Shown: piece by piece, positions 26,449 to 34,827 of the stretch
Layout of the letters: each line of letters starts with the position of its first letter
Position numbering within the stretch: position 1 is the first letter of the stretch
The notes under the pieces: generated by a model
What the model was told of the DNA's origin: nothing
The model's database searches: none
Seen by the model: the letters and a program-made list of their open reading frames with translations, nothing else
Translations under genes and position numbers: made by a program
NCBI RefSeq assembly: GCF_900106515.1
Contig: NZ_FNWF01000003.1
Coordinates: 992,001-1,056,000, forward strand
Length of the DNA: 64,000 nucleotides
From: Peptoniphilus lacydonensis
Lineage (GTDB): Bacteria; Bacillota; Clostridia; Tissierellales; Peptoniphilaceae
Direction of reading: 5' to 3'

Positions 26449-27045
26449 ATGAAAGGCAAAAGAATTTCAAACCTTGATAAACATATTGAAGAAAATTATG
26501 AAGACGCAGAATTTATCGAATCAAGTGAAATTGATGTTCCAAATTTTTTACAAAAAGATTTTGAAGTAGGAGCAAGTAATTGCACTATTGCAAGTCTTAC
26601 TAGAATTATAAATTATTATTACAAAGACATGGATAAATTTTATATCTATGATGAAGTCTTTAAAATAGCTAGGAGAAGTGGTTATTTTAAGGATTTTGGC
26701 ACAATTCCTTTTTTTATATCTCACATTTCAAATAAATTTTGCTACAATAATAATTTAAAATTAAGATGCAGAGGTGTTTACCTTGGTAATTTTTATTCAA
26801 ATGTGAAGGAAGAAATAGATAGTTTTAGACCAGTGGTGATGAATCTTGGCAGTGGTTATTATAAAAGGCATACTCTTGTAGTCTTTGGTTATTCAATTTA
26901 TGAATTTAAAGGCATGAAATTAAAAATTTTAAAAGTCTATGATGGTTGGAACAAAACTCCTTCCTATATAGATTACAATGCCTTAAAAGGTTTTATGAAA
27001 GCACCTATTTTTTCTTACAATATTTTTAACATTGACTTGTCTTAA
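26449..27045 (+). CDS. C39-like papain-fold protein, cytoplasmic
   Basis: A 198-residue protein starting at ATG 26449 after GGGAGG. It has a papain-type order of candidate catalytic residues: Cys in GASNCTIASLTRI near residue 44, His in KRHTLVVFGYS near 142, and Asp in KVYDGWN near 165. This matches peptidase C39-like (C39_2) domains. No signal peptide or membrane segment is present, so it would act inside the cell, unlike most C39 proteins, which process exported peptides. It follows the DNA-metabolism pair by 34 bp and has a TATAAT at 26420, so it may belong to the operon or have its own promoter. Confidence 0.6.
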   Translation: MKGKRISNLDKHIEENYEDAEFIESSEIDVPNFLQKDFEVGASNCTIASLTRIINYYYKDMDKFYIYDEVFKIARRSGYFKDFGTIPFFISHISNKFCYNNNLKLRCRGVYLGNFYSNVKEEIDSFRPVVMNLGSGYYKRHTLVVFGYSIYEFKGMKLKILKVYDGWNKTPSYIDYNALKGFMKAPIFSYNIFNIDLS

Positions 27046-27084
27046 TGTTTATAATAAAATCTAGGTTTAAATGTAGGTGATATT

Positions 27085-27771
27085 ATGGAAAAAGATTATT
27101 TAAAGTTTTTGGTATCTGAACTTATTTTTGTAAAAGAAGATACTATTACAAACTTAATTCCCCAAACTGAAGAAAAGTATAGGGAGATTTTTGGCGAACT
27201 TGAAAATTTTGTCGATGTTTTAAATTTAAATATAAGAAAAATTAGAAGAAACATAAAACTTTTAGATAAATTTCCTCCAGAAGATGCTAGAAAAAAAGCA
27301 GATGAAGAATTTAAAAATGATTTTAAAAAATTTAGCGAAGAAGTTTTTGAAAATGAGAATTTTTATATAGATGAAGAGAAGAGAAGGGAAGTTGAAGATA
27401 TCTTTAGAGAAGTTATCTTTCATTACAGTCCAAAACTTTATGATTTTCCAAAGGAAGACTTCGATAGAGCAAAAATTCTTTTTAAAGAGTGTGACAAAGA
27501 TGGACTTTTAAATTTTTTAGAGAGAAAAAGACCTAAAGAACTTGATGTAAGTGTAGAAGTATTGCAGCTTATGAGGGATGACTTGGAAATAGAAATTTCA
27601 AATTTATTTGAAAGGTTTCCCTTAAATCAATTGGATATGCTGGAAGACAAAGATGCCATAAATTTTAATTTGAAAAGACTTAAAAATGTATATGAAGAGT
27701 ATCAAGAAATTTATGCAGGTCTTAGAGAGGAATTAAATATAAAAATTGCAGAAAAATATAGCACCCCGTAG
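27085..27771 (+). CDS. Uncharacterised coiled-coil protein
   Basis: A 228-residue, highly charged, all-helical protein with no signal peptide or membrane segment; I do not recognise a family. Heptad-like patterns occur at residues about 20-75 and 170-225. Starts at ATG 27085 behind GTAGGTGAT. It is the fourth gene in a row downstream of the radical SAM repair pair, and its stop codon (27769-27771) lies inside the stem of the terminator, which marks the end of this cluster. Confidence 0.65.
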   Translation: MEKDYLKFLVSELIFVKEDTITNLIPQTEEKYREIFGELENFVDVLNLNIRKIRRNIKLLDKFPPEDARKKADEEFKNDFKKFSEEVFENENFYIDEEKRREVEDIFREVIFHYSPKLYDFPKEDFDRAKILFKECDKDGLLNFLERKRPKELDVSVEVLQLMRDDLEIEISNLFERFPLNQLDMLEDKDAINFNLKRLKNVYEEYQEIYAGLREELNIKIAEKYSTP

Positions 27772-27800
27772 TTAAAAACTGCGGGGTCTTTATATTTTTA
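27763..27800 (+). terminator. Terminator between convergent genes
   Basis: ACCCCGTAGTT at 27763-27773 pairs with AACTGCGGGGT at 27777-27787 (one wobble), AAA loop, then a T-rich tail. The 5' arm includes the stop codon of the preceding gene. The minus strand also has T-rich flanking sequence, so it may serve the convergent PAP2 gene. Confidence 0.9.
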
Positions 27801-28325
27801 TTAATTTTTAATTATTTTTTGTGACAATATTTTTGTGAATTTAATTGCCATTGTTCCAGAAAATATTCCTATTAAAATTCCTGCAAGTACATCTGTTGGA
27901 TAGTGTACAAAGTGATACATTCTAGAAAAAGCTATAAGTGATGCCAAAACAATTGCAAAAAATCCTGCTTTTTTGTTGTGAAAGTTAATCACAGTCGCAG
28001 CGGAAAATGAGGAGCCTGTGTGACCTGATGGGAAAGAAAAGCCAAAGGGTTCTCCTATCAAAAGATCCACATTAGAAAAATTAAAAGGTCTAGGTCTTCT
28101 TATAATTGGTTTTAAGATTAAAAGACCAATTATTGAGAAGATAATTAGTGCAATCGCTATTGTAAAACCTTCTCTTTTAAATTTATTATTTTTTTGAAAA
28201 AGAAGAATAATTATAATAGCTATCCAAATAATTCCACCATTTCCAAGATTTGTTATAAAAGTCATCAAATTATCTAAAAAATTAAAGTGGATTTTTTGTA
28301 AAGATTCTAAAATTTGTAATTCCAT
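27801..28325 (-). CDS. PAP2-family membrane phosphatase
   Basis: A 174-residue membrane protein with about five hydrophobic segments. All three phosphatase motifs are present: KPIIRRPRP (KxxxxxxRP) near residue 71, FPSGHTGSS (PSGH) near 97, and SRMYHFVHYPTDV (SRxxxxxHxxxD) near 135. Family members dephosphorylate undecaprenyl diphosphate, phosphatidate or phosphatidylglycerophosphate; BcrC-like undecaprenyl diphosphatase is most likely for this size. It is one base from the LysR-type gene upstream on the same strand, so the two are co-transcribed. Confidence 0.88.
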   Translation of the reverse strand: MELQILESLQKIHFNFLDNLMTFITNLGNGGIIWIAIIIILLFQKNNKFKREGFTIAIALIIFSIIGLLILKPIIRRPRPFNFSNVDLLIGEPFGFSFPSGHTGSSFSAATVINFHNKKAGFFAIVLASLIAFSRMYHFVHYPTDVLAGILIGIFSGTMAIKFTKILSQKIIKN

Positions 28326-28326
28326 T

Positions 28327-29196
28327 TTATGATTTAAACTTATTTTTTACAAAATATATAAAGTCTTTTAAATTATTTTTTAAGAAAGCATCGTTGTGAT
28401 AAACGAGATAAAAAGTTCTAGTAATTTCCAAATCTTTTATTCTGTGCTTTTTAATAGATGGATCGCTAAAGGACGAACTAGATCCAATAGAGATTGCGTC
28501 AGAATTTTTTATAATATTTAATACCATGTCTTTATTTTGACAAATAAATTTAAGATCAATTGGAATGTTTTTTTCACGCAAATAATTTAAAAGTATTTTT
28601 TTGGAAGATTCATCTAAATCTCCAAAGACAAACTTTTTATTTTTTAAGTCTTTAGCATCTAGCACATCTTTGTCCTTTATATCAGAATCTCCTGATGAAA
28701 TTATAAAAATTTCATCTTCCAAGAAAGGCTCACAAGAATTGTATTCTATTCCATTATCTCCGTCTATTATTGCCAAGTTGACAATACCAGAATCTAATTT
28801 TTCTAAAATTTTATCGCGAGAATCAACATAAACTCTTATGCTGACATCTTCGTTTTGTGCTTCGTATTCATCTATTATTTCTAAGAGAAATTGTGAGCTA
28901 AAGTTTGAACTGACGCCAAGGTTTATATTGTGTGCAGTTGATGATCCTTGCAAAAATATAACTGTATCTTCAAACTGTTCTAAAATGTTTAAAGCAAAGT
29001 CATATAATCTAAGTCCAACATCAGTTATGTATAATTTTTTTGAAACTCTGTCAAATAACTTGACATTGTATTCAGTTTCTATTTGAGAAATTGCATGAGA
29101 AACAGTTGGCTGAGAAATTTGCAAGTTTTTCGCAGCGTTTGACATATTTTTTGCTTTAACAACTTCTATAAATATTTCTAAATCTCTAATAGTCAT
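28327..29196 (-). CDS. LysR-family transcriptional regulator
   Basis: A 289-residue regulator. The N-terminal winged HTH covers residues about 1-60 (MSNAAKNLQISQPTVSHAISQIE), and the effector-binding domain runs from about 90 to 289. It is closest in feel to CysB/CbbR-like members such as CysL, but the effector cannot be inferred. It starts at ATG 29196 (minus) after AAGGGGG. The stop is one base from the PAP2 phosphatase gene downstream, an unusual pairing for LysR proteins, which usually face their target gene. Confidence 0.88.
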   Translation of the reverse strand: MTIRDLEIFIEVVKAKNMSNAAKNLQISQPTVSHAISQIETEYNVKLFDRVSKKLYITDVGLRLYDFALNILEQFEDTVIFLQGSSTAHNINLGVSSNFSSQFLLEIIDEYEAQNEDVSIRVYVDSRDKILEKLDSGIVNLAIIDGDNGIEYNSCEPFLEDEIFIISSGDSDIKDKDVLDAKDLKNKKFVFGDLDESSKKILLNYLREKNIPIDLKFICQNKDMVLNIIKNSDAISIGSSSSFSDPSIKKHRIKDLEITRTFYLVYHNDAFLKNNLKDFIYFVKNKFKS

Positions 29197-29336
29197 AAGA
29201 ACCCCCTTAAAGATATTCTATTATTATTTTTAAGAAAAATCAAGAAATATAGAAAAAAGGTTATAAATTTATTATAAAAAATTCATTTTTGTTTGTAAAT
29301 ACAAAATCTTTTATAAATAAAAAATAATGATAAAAT

Positions 29337-29355
29337 GACAGGATAAATTCCTGCC
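29337..29355 (-). terminator. Probable terminator after SGNH gene
   Basis: On the minus strand, a 7-bp stem (29349-29355 with 29337-29343, one wobble) is followed by a T-rich stretch. Confidence 0.55.
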
Positions 29356-29356
29356 A

Positions 29357-30382
29357 TTAAAATTTATTTATATTATATTTTTTAAAATTTTCTTGCCAAC
29401 TTTTATCAGATGCCAAATTTTCTTCAAAGATTTTGTTCTTTTCCATAAAATCTATGAAAAATAAATTAAATTTTTCTGCTCCAACTACATTTAAATGATG
29501 AGGATCATAAAAATCACTTTTACTTAAATTAATTTCTTTAGTAAATTTATTAAAATCTACAAATTCTGCATTTTTTTCTTTTAAATATTTTTCAAAATAT
29601 TTTATATTTTTTGAATATAGATCGTAATCATAAATTGGAGTTTTTACGAAAATAACTCGAGCGCCATTTTTATTTGCTACTTCCATAATTTCATCAAAAG
29701 CTTCTAAATTTTCTTCTAAGTATTTTTTTTCATTAAAATTTCTTGCACCTTCTCTAAAATCGTCTATATCCCCATCCCCTTTAGAAAAACTTTGGCTCTT
29801 ATTTTTTAATAATACATATCCCTTTAGGTAGTCTGAATAAGAACTTTTATTGAAGTTAAAATCTTCGTCCTTTAATTCATCCCAACGACTGTGATAGGTC
29901 ACTAAGGGAAGTATTGCGGATGGCTTATTTTTATAGGGAACTTTTTTTGCAATCATTTTAATTTTATTTAGGGATAGTGGCATATAGTCGCAGTAAGAGT
30001 TGACGACACTTGTATCTTCGTCAATTTTATAAATTGCTGCATTTATGTCCACAAAAATTACGCGGGGATTTTTTCTTTTAAGAGCGTCCTTTATATAGTT
30101 TGCAGTAATTTTTAGAGGTTGACTTTGTGATGCAAGGACATAAGATTTTATACCAGTTTTCTCATAAATAACAAGAGGTTCAAAGGAACAGTAGCTGTGA
30201 CTTGTGCCAAAAAACATTACGTTGTAATCTTCTTTTTCGTTGTAGAATCCTCCAATTTTATTTCCCATATCCCAAGGTTTTGATAAAGATTTTCTTATAA
30301 AAATATTGTTTAGTTCTAAAGAGCCCCAAATTATTATTGAAATAAAAATTATTGATTTTAAAATTTTTAAGAATTTTTTCAT
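29357..30382 (-). CDS. SGNH-type O-acylation protein (AlgX/DltD-like)
   Basis: A 341-residue protein with an N-terminal signal-anchor (residues about 7-25). The SGNH block I motif is GTSHS at residues 59-63 with candidate Ser61, and the block V motif is DPHHLN near 293-298, giving an Asp-His pair. Such proteins sit outside the membrane and complete acyl transfer from an MBOAT partner to a wall polymer or exopolysaccharide. The gene directly follows the MBOAT gene with an 8-bp gap. The acceptor is unknown: no dltA/C or alginate genes are nearby. Confidence 0.8.
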   Translation of the reverse strand: MKKFLKILKSIIFISIIIWGSLELNNIFIRKSLSKPWDMGNKIGGFYNEKEDYNVMFFGTSHSYCSFEPLVIYEKTGIKSYVLASQSQPLKITANYIKDALKRKNPRVIFVDINAAIYKIDEDTSVVNSYCDYMPLSLNKIKMIAKKVPYKNKPSAILPLVTYHSRWDELKDEDFNFNKSSYSDYLKGYVLLKNKSQSFSKGDGDIDDFREGARNFNEKKYLEENLEAFDEIMEVANKNGARVIFVKTPIYDYDLYSKNIKYFEKYLKEKNAEFVDFNKFTKEINLSKSDFYDPHHLNVVGAEKFNLFFIDFMEKNKIFEENLASDKSWQENFKKYNINKF

Positions 30383-30390
30383 TTAATCAC

Positions 30391-31824
30391 CTAAAATTGA
30401 AAATAAATAAATTGTGACTCAGAAAACTGTGGCCCGTATACTCCAAAAATAATAATTCCAAATATAAAGGCTAGATAAATAATCCATCTGATTGGAAAAA
30501 TTGTTTTTGAAATAATTTTTTCTACATTTATTTTATTATATTTTAAAATATCAAAAAGAATTAAAATTATTACCCCAATAAGTAATGGATAAATATTTGA
30601 AATTCCAAAGGATGTTTTTGCGATTTCTTCTGTCAAATTTGTGCTCTTTGGATTATTTATTATTGCACTAATATAATTATTTCCATGAGAAATATTTTCT
30701 GCTCTAAAATAAATAAAGGCAAAGACTACTGCTATAAAAGTTATAACTCGTCTTATAAAATTTATAAAAGCATTATTTATTTTTTTATTTAAATTAAAAA
30801 TATTTTCAAATATATTTAAGATTCCATGTATAAGTCCCCAAAGAACGAAGGAAAGATCTGCACCATGCCACAATCCACTTACTAAAAAGACAATAATCAA
30901 ATTAAAGTATTTTTTTATTTTACCCTTTCTATTTCCTCCAAGTGGTATGTAGAGATAGTCTTTAAACCAAGTAGAAAGAGAGATATGCCATCTCCTCCAG
31001 AACTCAGTAATTGATTTTGACAATAGAGGTTCTTTAAAATTGTCCATTAAATTTATGCCAAGGATTCTTGCAGATCCTTTTGCCATAATAGAATATGAGT
31101 AAAAATCACAGTAAATTTGAAGAGTAAATAAAATTGCTGAGATAATTAAAACTTCTCTTGAGAAATTTGTATAGTTTCTAAAAACTTCATTTACAAGAAT
31201 TGCTGCCCTGTCTGCTATAATTAATTTTAAAAACATTCCATAGAAAAAGAGCACAAGACCACTAATTAAATTTTCGTAACTAAATTTTCTCGGATTTTTA
31301 ATTTGTGGAAGTAAATTTATGCTTCTTTCAATGGGACCTGCGACAAGTTGTGGGAAAAAAGACACAAAAAGAGCGTAATCTATAAAATTTTTTTCTGCAC
31401 AGAGATCTTTTCTATATACATCTATGGTGTAGCCGAGAGCCTGAAAAGTGTAGAAAGATATTCCCACAGGCAAAATTACATCTATTGAAATATTAAAATC
31501 TTTCCCAGAAAAATTATTTATTAAATCAGCAAAAAAATTAAAATATTTGAAGACAAAAAGTATTCCTAAATTTATTATAAAACACAAAAATACAGCAATT
31601 TTCATTTTTTTAGCTTTATTTCTATTATTCTCTATATAAATCCCAGTTAAGTATGTAATAAATATGGAGAAAATCATTAATAATGTGTATTTTACATTCC
31701 AAAAACTATAAAATATTAGACTTGCCAGTAGCAAAAATATATTTTTAAATTTTACACTAAACAAGTTATAAAAAATTACAACTAGAGGCAAAAAAATTAA
31801 ATATTCAAATGAATTAAAAAGCAT
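30391..31824 (-). CDS. MBOAT-family O-acyltransferase (AlgI/DltB-like)
   Basis: A 477-residue polytopic protein with about 11 membrane segments. The MBOAT signature is visible: WRRWHISLSTWFKDYLYIPLGG near 275-297, and the catalytic His in SGLWHGADLSFVLWGLIHG near 322. The ATG at 31824 follows GGAGGA by 6 bp; the frame's earlier ATG at 31836 overlaps that ribosome site and is rejected. It would move acyl groups across the membrane for transfer by the SGNH partner. The ribosome site lies in one arm of a 10-bp inverted repeat (31826-31835 and 31860-31869), suggesting translation control. Confidence 0.85.
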   Translation of the reverse strand: MLFNSFEYLIFLPLVVIFYNLFSVKFKNIFLLLASLIFYSFWNVKYTLLMIFSIFITYLTGIYIENNRNKAKKMKIAVFLCFIINLGILFVFKYFNFFADLINNFSGKDFNISIDVILPVGISFYTFQALGYTIDVYRKDLCAEKNFIDYALFVSFFPQLVAGPIERSINLLPQIKNPRKFSYENLISGLVLFFYGMFLKLIIADRAAILVNEVFRNYTNFSREVLIISAILFTLQIYCDFYSYSIMAKGSARILGINLMDNFKEPLLSKSITEFWRRWHISLSTWFKDYLYIPLGGNRKGKIKKYFNLIIVFLVSGLWHGADLSFVLWGLIHGILNIFENIFNLNKKINNAFINFIRRVITFIAVVFAFIYFRAENISHGNNYISAIINNPKSTNLTEEIAKTSFGISNIYPLLIGVIILILFDILKYNKINVEKIISKTIFPIRWIIYLAFIFGIIIFGVYGPQFSESQFIYFQF

Positions 31825-31825
31825 A

Positions 31826-31872
31826 AAATCCTCCAATCACTATATAATATAGCAAATTATGGAGGATTTCAA
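31826..31872 (-). promoter_or_regulatory. Internal promoter nested in RBS-sequestering hairpin
   Basis: On the minus strand, AAATCCTCCA (31869-31860) can pair perfectly with TGGAGGATTT (31835-31826), hiding the MBOAT ribosome site in read-through mRNA from the AraC gene. TTGAAA (31872-31867) and TATTAT (31849-31844) with a 17-bp spacer form a promoter whose start point would lie after the anti-RBS arm. Transcripts from this promoter would therefore be free to translate. Confidence 0.55.
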
Positions 31873-31875
31873 TAA

Positions 31876-32514
31876 TTAGATTTCTTCTGCTAAACTAAGT
31901 TTGTACTCTCTTGGAGTTTTTCCTGTGTACTTTTTAAAAGTCATTGTAAAATGCGGTTGTGAAGAAAATCCACATTCATAACTTATATATTCCAAAGTTT
32001 TTTTATCTTCTTTTAAAAGTTCCTTGGCTTTATTTGTCTTTAATGTGTTTAGATACTGACAAAAAGTAAATCCAGTTTCTTCTTTAAAAAGAGAGCACAA
32101 ATAATTTTTTGAAAGGTGAAGTTTTTCTGCAAGCTCTTCTAAATGAAGACCGTCACTATACTCTTCATTAATTATTTTAATTGCACTGTCTATTATTTCA
32201 TTTTCAGAAAAATTTAGAGCATCTAAAAGGGTGTTTGAATAAGCTTCAATCAAATCTCTTGCTATCAATTTAAGAGAAGAAGGATCTAATACTAGAGCGA
32301 GTTTTTGTGAAAATTCTGCATGAACTGGGGACAAATCTTTATTGTATGTAATTAAAAAATATGTATATAAAAAAGTGTTTAAGTCTTCGATTTGTGTTTT
32401 CATTTCATCTATATTTTTTAAATTAGTACTTTTTGAAAGATTTTCTAAAATCTCATGAGCACAGTTAATGCATTCAGGTTTTGTTTTTTCTGCAATTGGC
32501 AAATAATTTGTCAT
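31876..32514 (-). CDS. AraC-family transcriptional regulator
   Basis: A 212-residue regulator starting at ATG 32514 (minus) after AAGGAGG. The C-terminal hundred residues hold the two AraC HTH motifs: LHLEELAEKLHLSKNYLCSLFKE near 122-144 and LEYISYECGFSSQPHFTMTFKK near 172-193, ending KTPREYK. The N-terminal 100 residues carry an unusual CINCAHE cysteine pair near residue 16-19, which might sense metal or redox state, but the family of this domain is not recognised. It precedes the MBOAT-SGNH genes on the same strand and is the obvious candidate regulator. Confidence 0.85.
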   Translation of the reverse strand: MTNYLPIAEKTKPECINCAHEILENLSKSTNLKNIDEMKTQIEDLNTFLYTYFLITYNKDLSPVHAEFSQKLALVLDPSSLKLIARDLIEAYSNTLLDALNFSENEIIDSAIKIINEEYSDGLHLEELAEKLHLSKNYLCSLFKEETGFTFCQYLNTLKTNKAKELLKEDKKTLEYISYECGFSSQPHFTMTFKKYTGKTPREYKLSLAEEI

Positions 32515-32587
32515 AATTCCTCCTTAAAAAATTTTATTTCATTTAAATTTTTATCTATTACTTTTTTACAAAATAATTATATTACAA

Positions 32588-32604
32588 TTGATACCGAATA
32601 TCAA
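32588..32604. promoter_or_regulatory. Inverted repeat in divergent intergenic region
   Basis: TTGATA at 32588-32593 and TATCAA at 32599-32604, 5 bp apart, between the divergent AraC and NAD(P)HX epimerase genes. Possible operator; the half-site spacing does not fit FNR. Confidence 0.3.
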
Positions 32605-32769
32605 CTAACTACAATTAATAATTTTATCGGAATATATTTAAAGAATTATTTATGAATTTTTTAGAATTATAATGTACAATATAAAAAATTTAATAAACTT
32701 AAAAATAATTCTTAGAATGTGATGTTAATTTATTTTAAATATCATATAATAGAAACTGGAGGGATTACT

Positions 32770-33393
32770 ATGACAATTTCAAAAAATAAAATGATTGAAC
32801 TTGAGAAGAGAACAATGAGTGAGTACAATATTGATTCTCTTATTTTAATGGAAAACGCCGGCATGGGAATCTTTCGTGAAATAAAAGATTATAATTCTTT
32901 TACAATAATTTGTGGGAAGGGAAATAATGGCGGAGACGGACTTGTAATTGCAAGACATTTAATACTAACTGGAAAATCAGTTGAAGTTTTTATTATTTCA
33001 GATGAAGGAACAGAAGAATTTTCAAAAAATTTAGAAATTGTTAAAAAATTGACTGATGTAAAATATATTGATGATAAAAATTTTGACGAACTTATTGAGT
33101 CTTTGGAAGTAAATGAAGTGTGCCTAGATGCAATTTTTGGAATTGGTCTAAATAGAAAATTAGATAAATTTTATGTAGATCTAATTGATGTTATAAATTG
33201 TCATGGGAATTATATAGTTGCCGTTGATATACCCTCAGGCATTGATGCTGATACAGGCGAAGAATACGGCAATTGTGTTGTTGCCAATATTACTTATGCA
33301 ATATCCGATGTAAAAGAAGGGGAACTTTTAAATAATAGTGTTGGAGAAATTAAAAAAATATATATTGGAATTGTGAGGTACAGGGATGAGTAA
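32770..33393 (+). CDS. nnrE: NAD(P)H-hydrate epimerase (YjeF N-terminal type)
   Basis: A 207-residue protein starting at ATG 32770 after GGAGGG; the longer frame from 32719 has no ribosome site. The start MTISKNKMIELEKRTMSEYN, ENAG, CGKGNNGGDGLVIARHL near residue 50, AIFGIG near 118 and VDIPSGIDADTG near 149 are all hallmark YjeF_N motifs. It epimerises damaged NAD(P)HX so that a dehydratase can repair it. The usual C-terminal dehydratase domain is absent, so the dehydratase must be encoded elsewhere. Its end overlaps the MATE gene by 8 bp, so the two are co-transcribed. Confidence 0.9.
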   Translation: MTISKNKMIELEKRTMSEYNIDSLILMENAGMGIFREIKDYNSFTIICGKGNNGGDGLVIARHLILTGKSVEVFIISDEGTEEFSKNLEIVKKLTDVKYIDDKNFDELIESLEVNEVCLDAIFGIGLNRKLDKFYVDLIDVINCHGNYIVAVDIPSGIDADTGEEYGNCVVANITYAISDVKEGELLNNSVGEIKKIYIGIVRYRDE

Positions 33394-34735
33394 AAAAATT
33401 AGCAGAAATATTAATTTGACAGAAGGTTCCATTGCAGAGGGTATTATAAAATTTGCAATTCCACTTCTTCTGACAAATTTTTTGCAACAACTTTATAATA
33501 CAGCCGACCTTATGATTGTAGGTAGATTTGCAGGAAAAAATCCCATGGCAGCAGTTGGAGCAACTGGCCCCGTTTCAAATTTACTTATAGGTCTTTTTTT
33601 GGGACTTACAACTGGTGCTTCTGTAATAATTTCTCTTTATTATGGTTCTAATGACAGGGATGCACTTAAAAGATCTGTTGGATGTTCTTATTTTCTAGGG
33701 ATAACTTCAGGGCTTTTAATTACAATTTTTGGATATATAACCACTCCTTTTTTTCTAAGAATAATGGACACTCCTGCTGAAATTTTTAATGATGCAATAA
33801 TTTATATGAGAGTTTTCTTCTTGGGAACAATTCCGATTTTAATTTACAATATGGGAGCGTCAATACTAAGAGCAATTGGAGATTCAAAAAGACCTTTTAA
33901 CTTTTTATGTGTATCTGCAGTTGTAAATATTGTTCTAGATTTGATTTTAATTGGAATGTTTCACATGTCAGTTTTGGGAGCAGGACTTGCAACACTCGCA
34001 TCACAAGTTACATCAGCAATACTTGTTACAATTTCACTTTTAAAGACAGATGGGTCTTATAAGCTTAGAAGAGAAGAAATTAAACTTCACAAATTTGAAG
34101 CAAAGAGAATTTTTGAAATTGGAATACCAACTGGAATTCAAACTGCACTTTTATCTTTTACAAATGTAGTTTTTCAAGCAAAAATAAATTCCTTTGGTTC
34201 AGATGCAATAGCAGGTATTGCGGCAGAGGGAAGAATTGATGGATTTTTATTTATGTCACTACAAGCAATTGCACTTGCAGCCACTACTTTTTCTGGGCAA
34301 AATTTTGGAGCAAAAAAATTTGAAAGACTTCGCGAAGGTATAAAAGTGTCTTTAATTATCGTAATTGTAATTTCTGGAATTTTATCTATAATAGCTTTTA
34401 CACTTGCAGAACCGCTTATTGCAATTTTTAATACAGATCCCAATGTTATATCATATGGGTCAGACTTTTTAAAAATTTTAAGTCTTGGAATTTGGTCTTT
34501 TGGCCTTTCAGAAACTTTATCAGGTTTTATAAGGGGAAGCGGGCACGCCTTGGGGCCTATGATTATTTCCCTTTTAACAATTTGTATTTTTAGGCTTGTT
34601 GTAGTTTATTTTGCGATGCCGATATATCAATCCATAAGGGTAATAAGTATAATTTATCCAGTGTCATATTTTTTAAATTTTGTATTAGTGTCAATTTATT
34701 TCAAATTTGGAAGCTGGAGAAAAAGTATAAATTAA
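33386..34735 (+). CDS. MATE-family multidrug efflux transporter
   Basis: A 449-residue protein with about 12 membrane helices in two homologous halves. It has typical MATE sequence: SIAEGIIKFAIPLLLTNFLQQLYNTADLMIVGRF at the N-terminus, GLTTGASVIIS near 75 and TFSGQNFGAKKFERLREG near 302. It exports organic cations by Na+ or H+ exchange; substrate unknown. Start ATG 33386 overlaps the epimerase gene; a perfect hairpin terminator follows. Confidence 0.92.
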   Translation: MSKKISRNINLTEGSIAEGIIKFAIPLLLTNFLQQLYNTADLMIVGRFAGKNPMAAVGATGPVSNLLIGLFLGLTTGASVIISLYYGSNDRDALKRSVGCSYFLGITSGLLITIFGYITTPFFLRIMDTPAEIFNDAIIYMRVFFLGTIPILIYNMGASILRAIGDSKRPFNFLCVSAVVNIVLDLILIGMFHMSVLGAGLATLASQVTSAILVTISLLKTDGSYKLRREEIKLHKFEAKRIFEIGIPTGIQTALLSFTNVVFQAKINSFGSDAIAGIAAEGRIDGFLFMSLQAIALAATTFSGQNFGAKKFERLREGIKVSLIIVIVISGILSIIAFTLAEPLIAIFNTDPNVISYGSDFLKILSLGIWSFGLSETLSGFIRGSGHALGPMIISLLTICIFRLVVVYFAMPIYQSIRVISIIYPVSYFLNFVLVSIYFKFGSWRKSIN

Positions 34736-34745
34736 AAAAATTTTG

Positions 34746-34766
34746 GGCATCGAAAGATGCCTTTTT
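34746..34766 (+). terminator. Rho-independent terminator after MATE gene
   Basis: GGCATC, GAAA loop, GATGCC (34746-34761), then five T. Confidence 0.92.
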
Positions 34767-34827
34767 AATTGCAATAATGGAGAATTTTATTGTAAACTAT
34801 AATTAACATATTAAAAGTAGTGATTCT

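Noticed and set aside
32588-32604. FNR-type site (TTGAT...ATCAA)
   Set aside because: The half-sites are 7 bp apart where FNR/CRP sites need 4; kept only as a generic inverted repeat.
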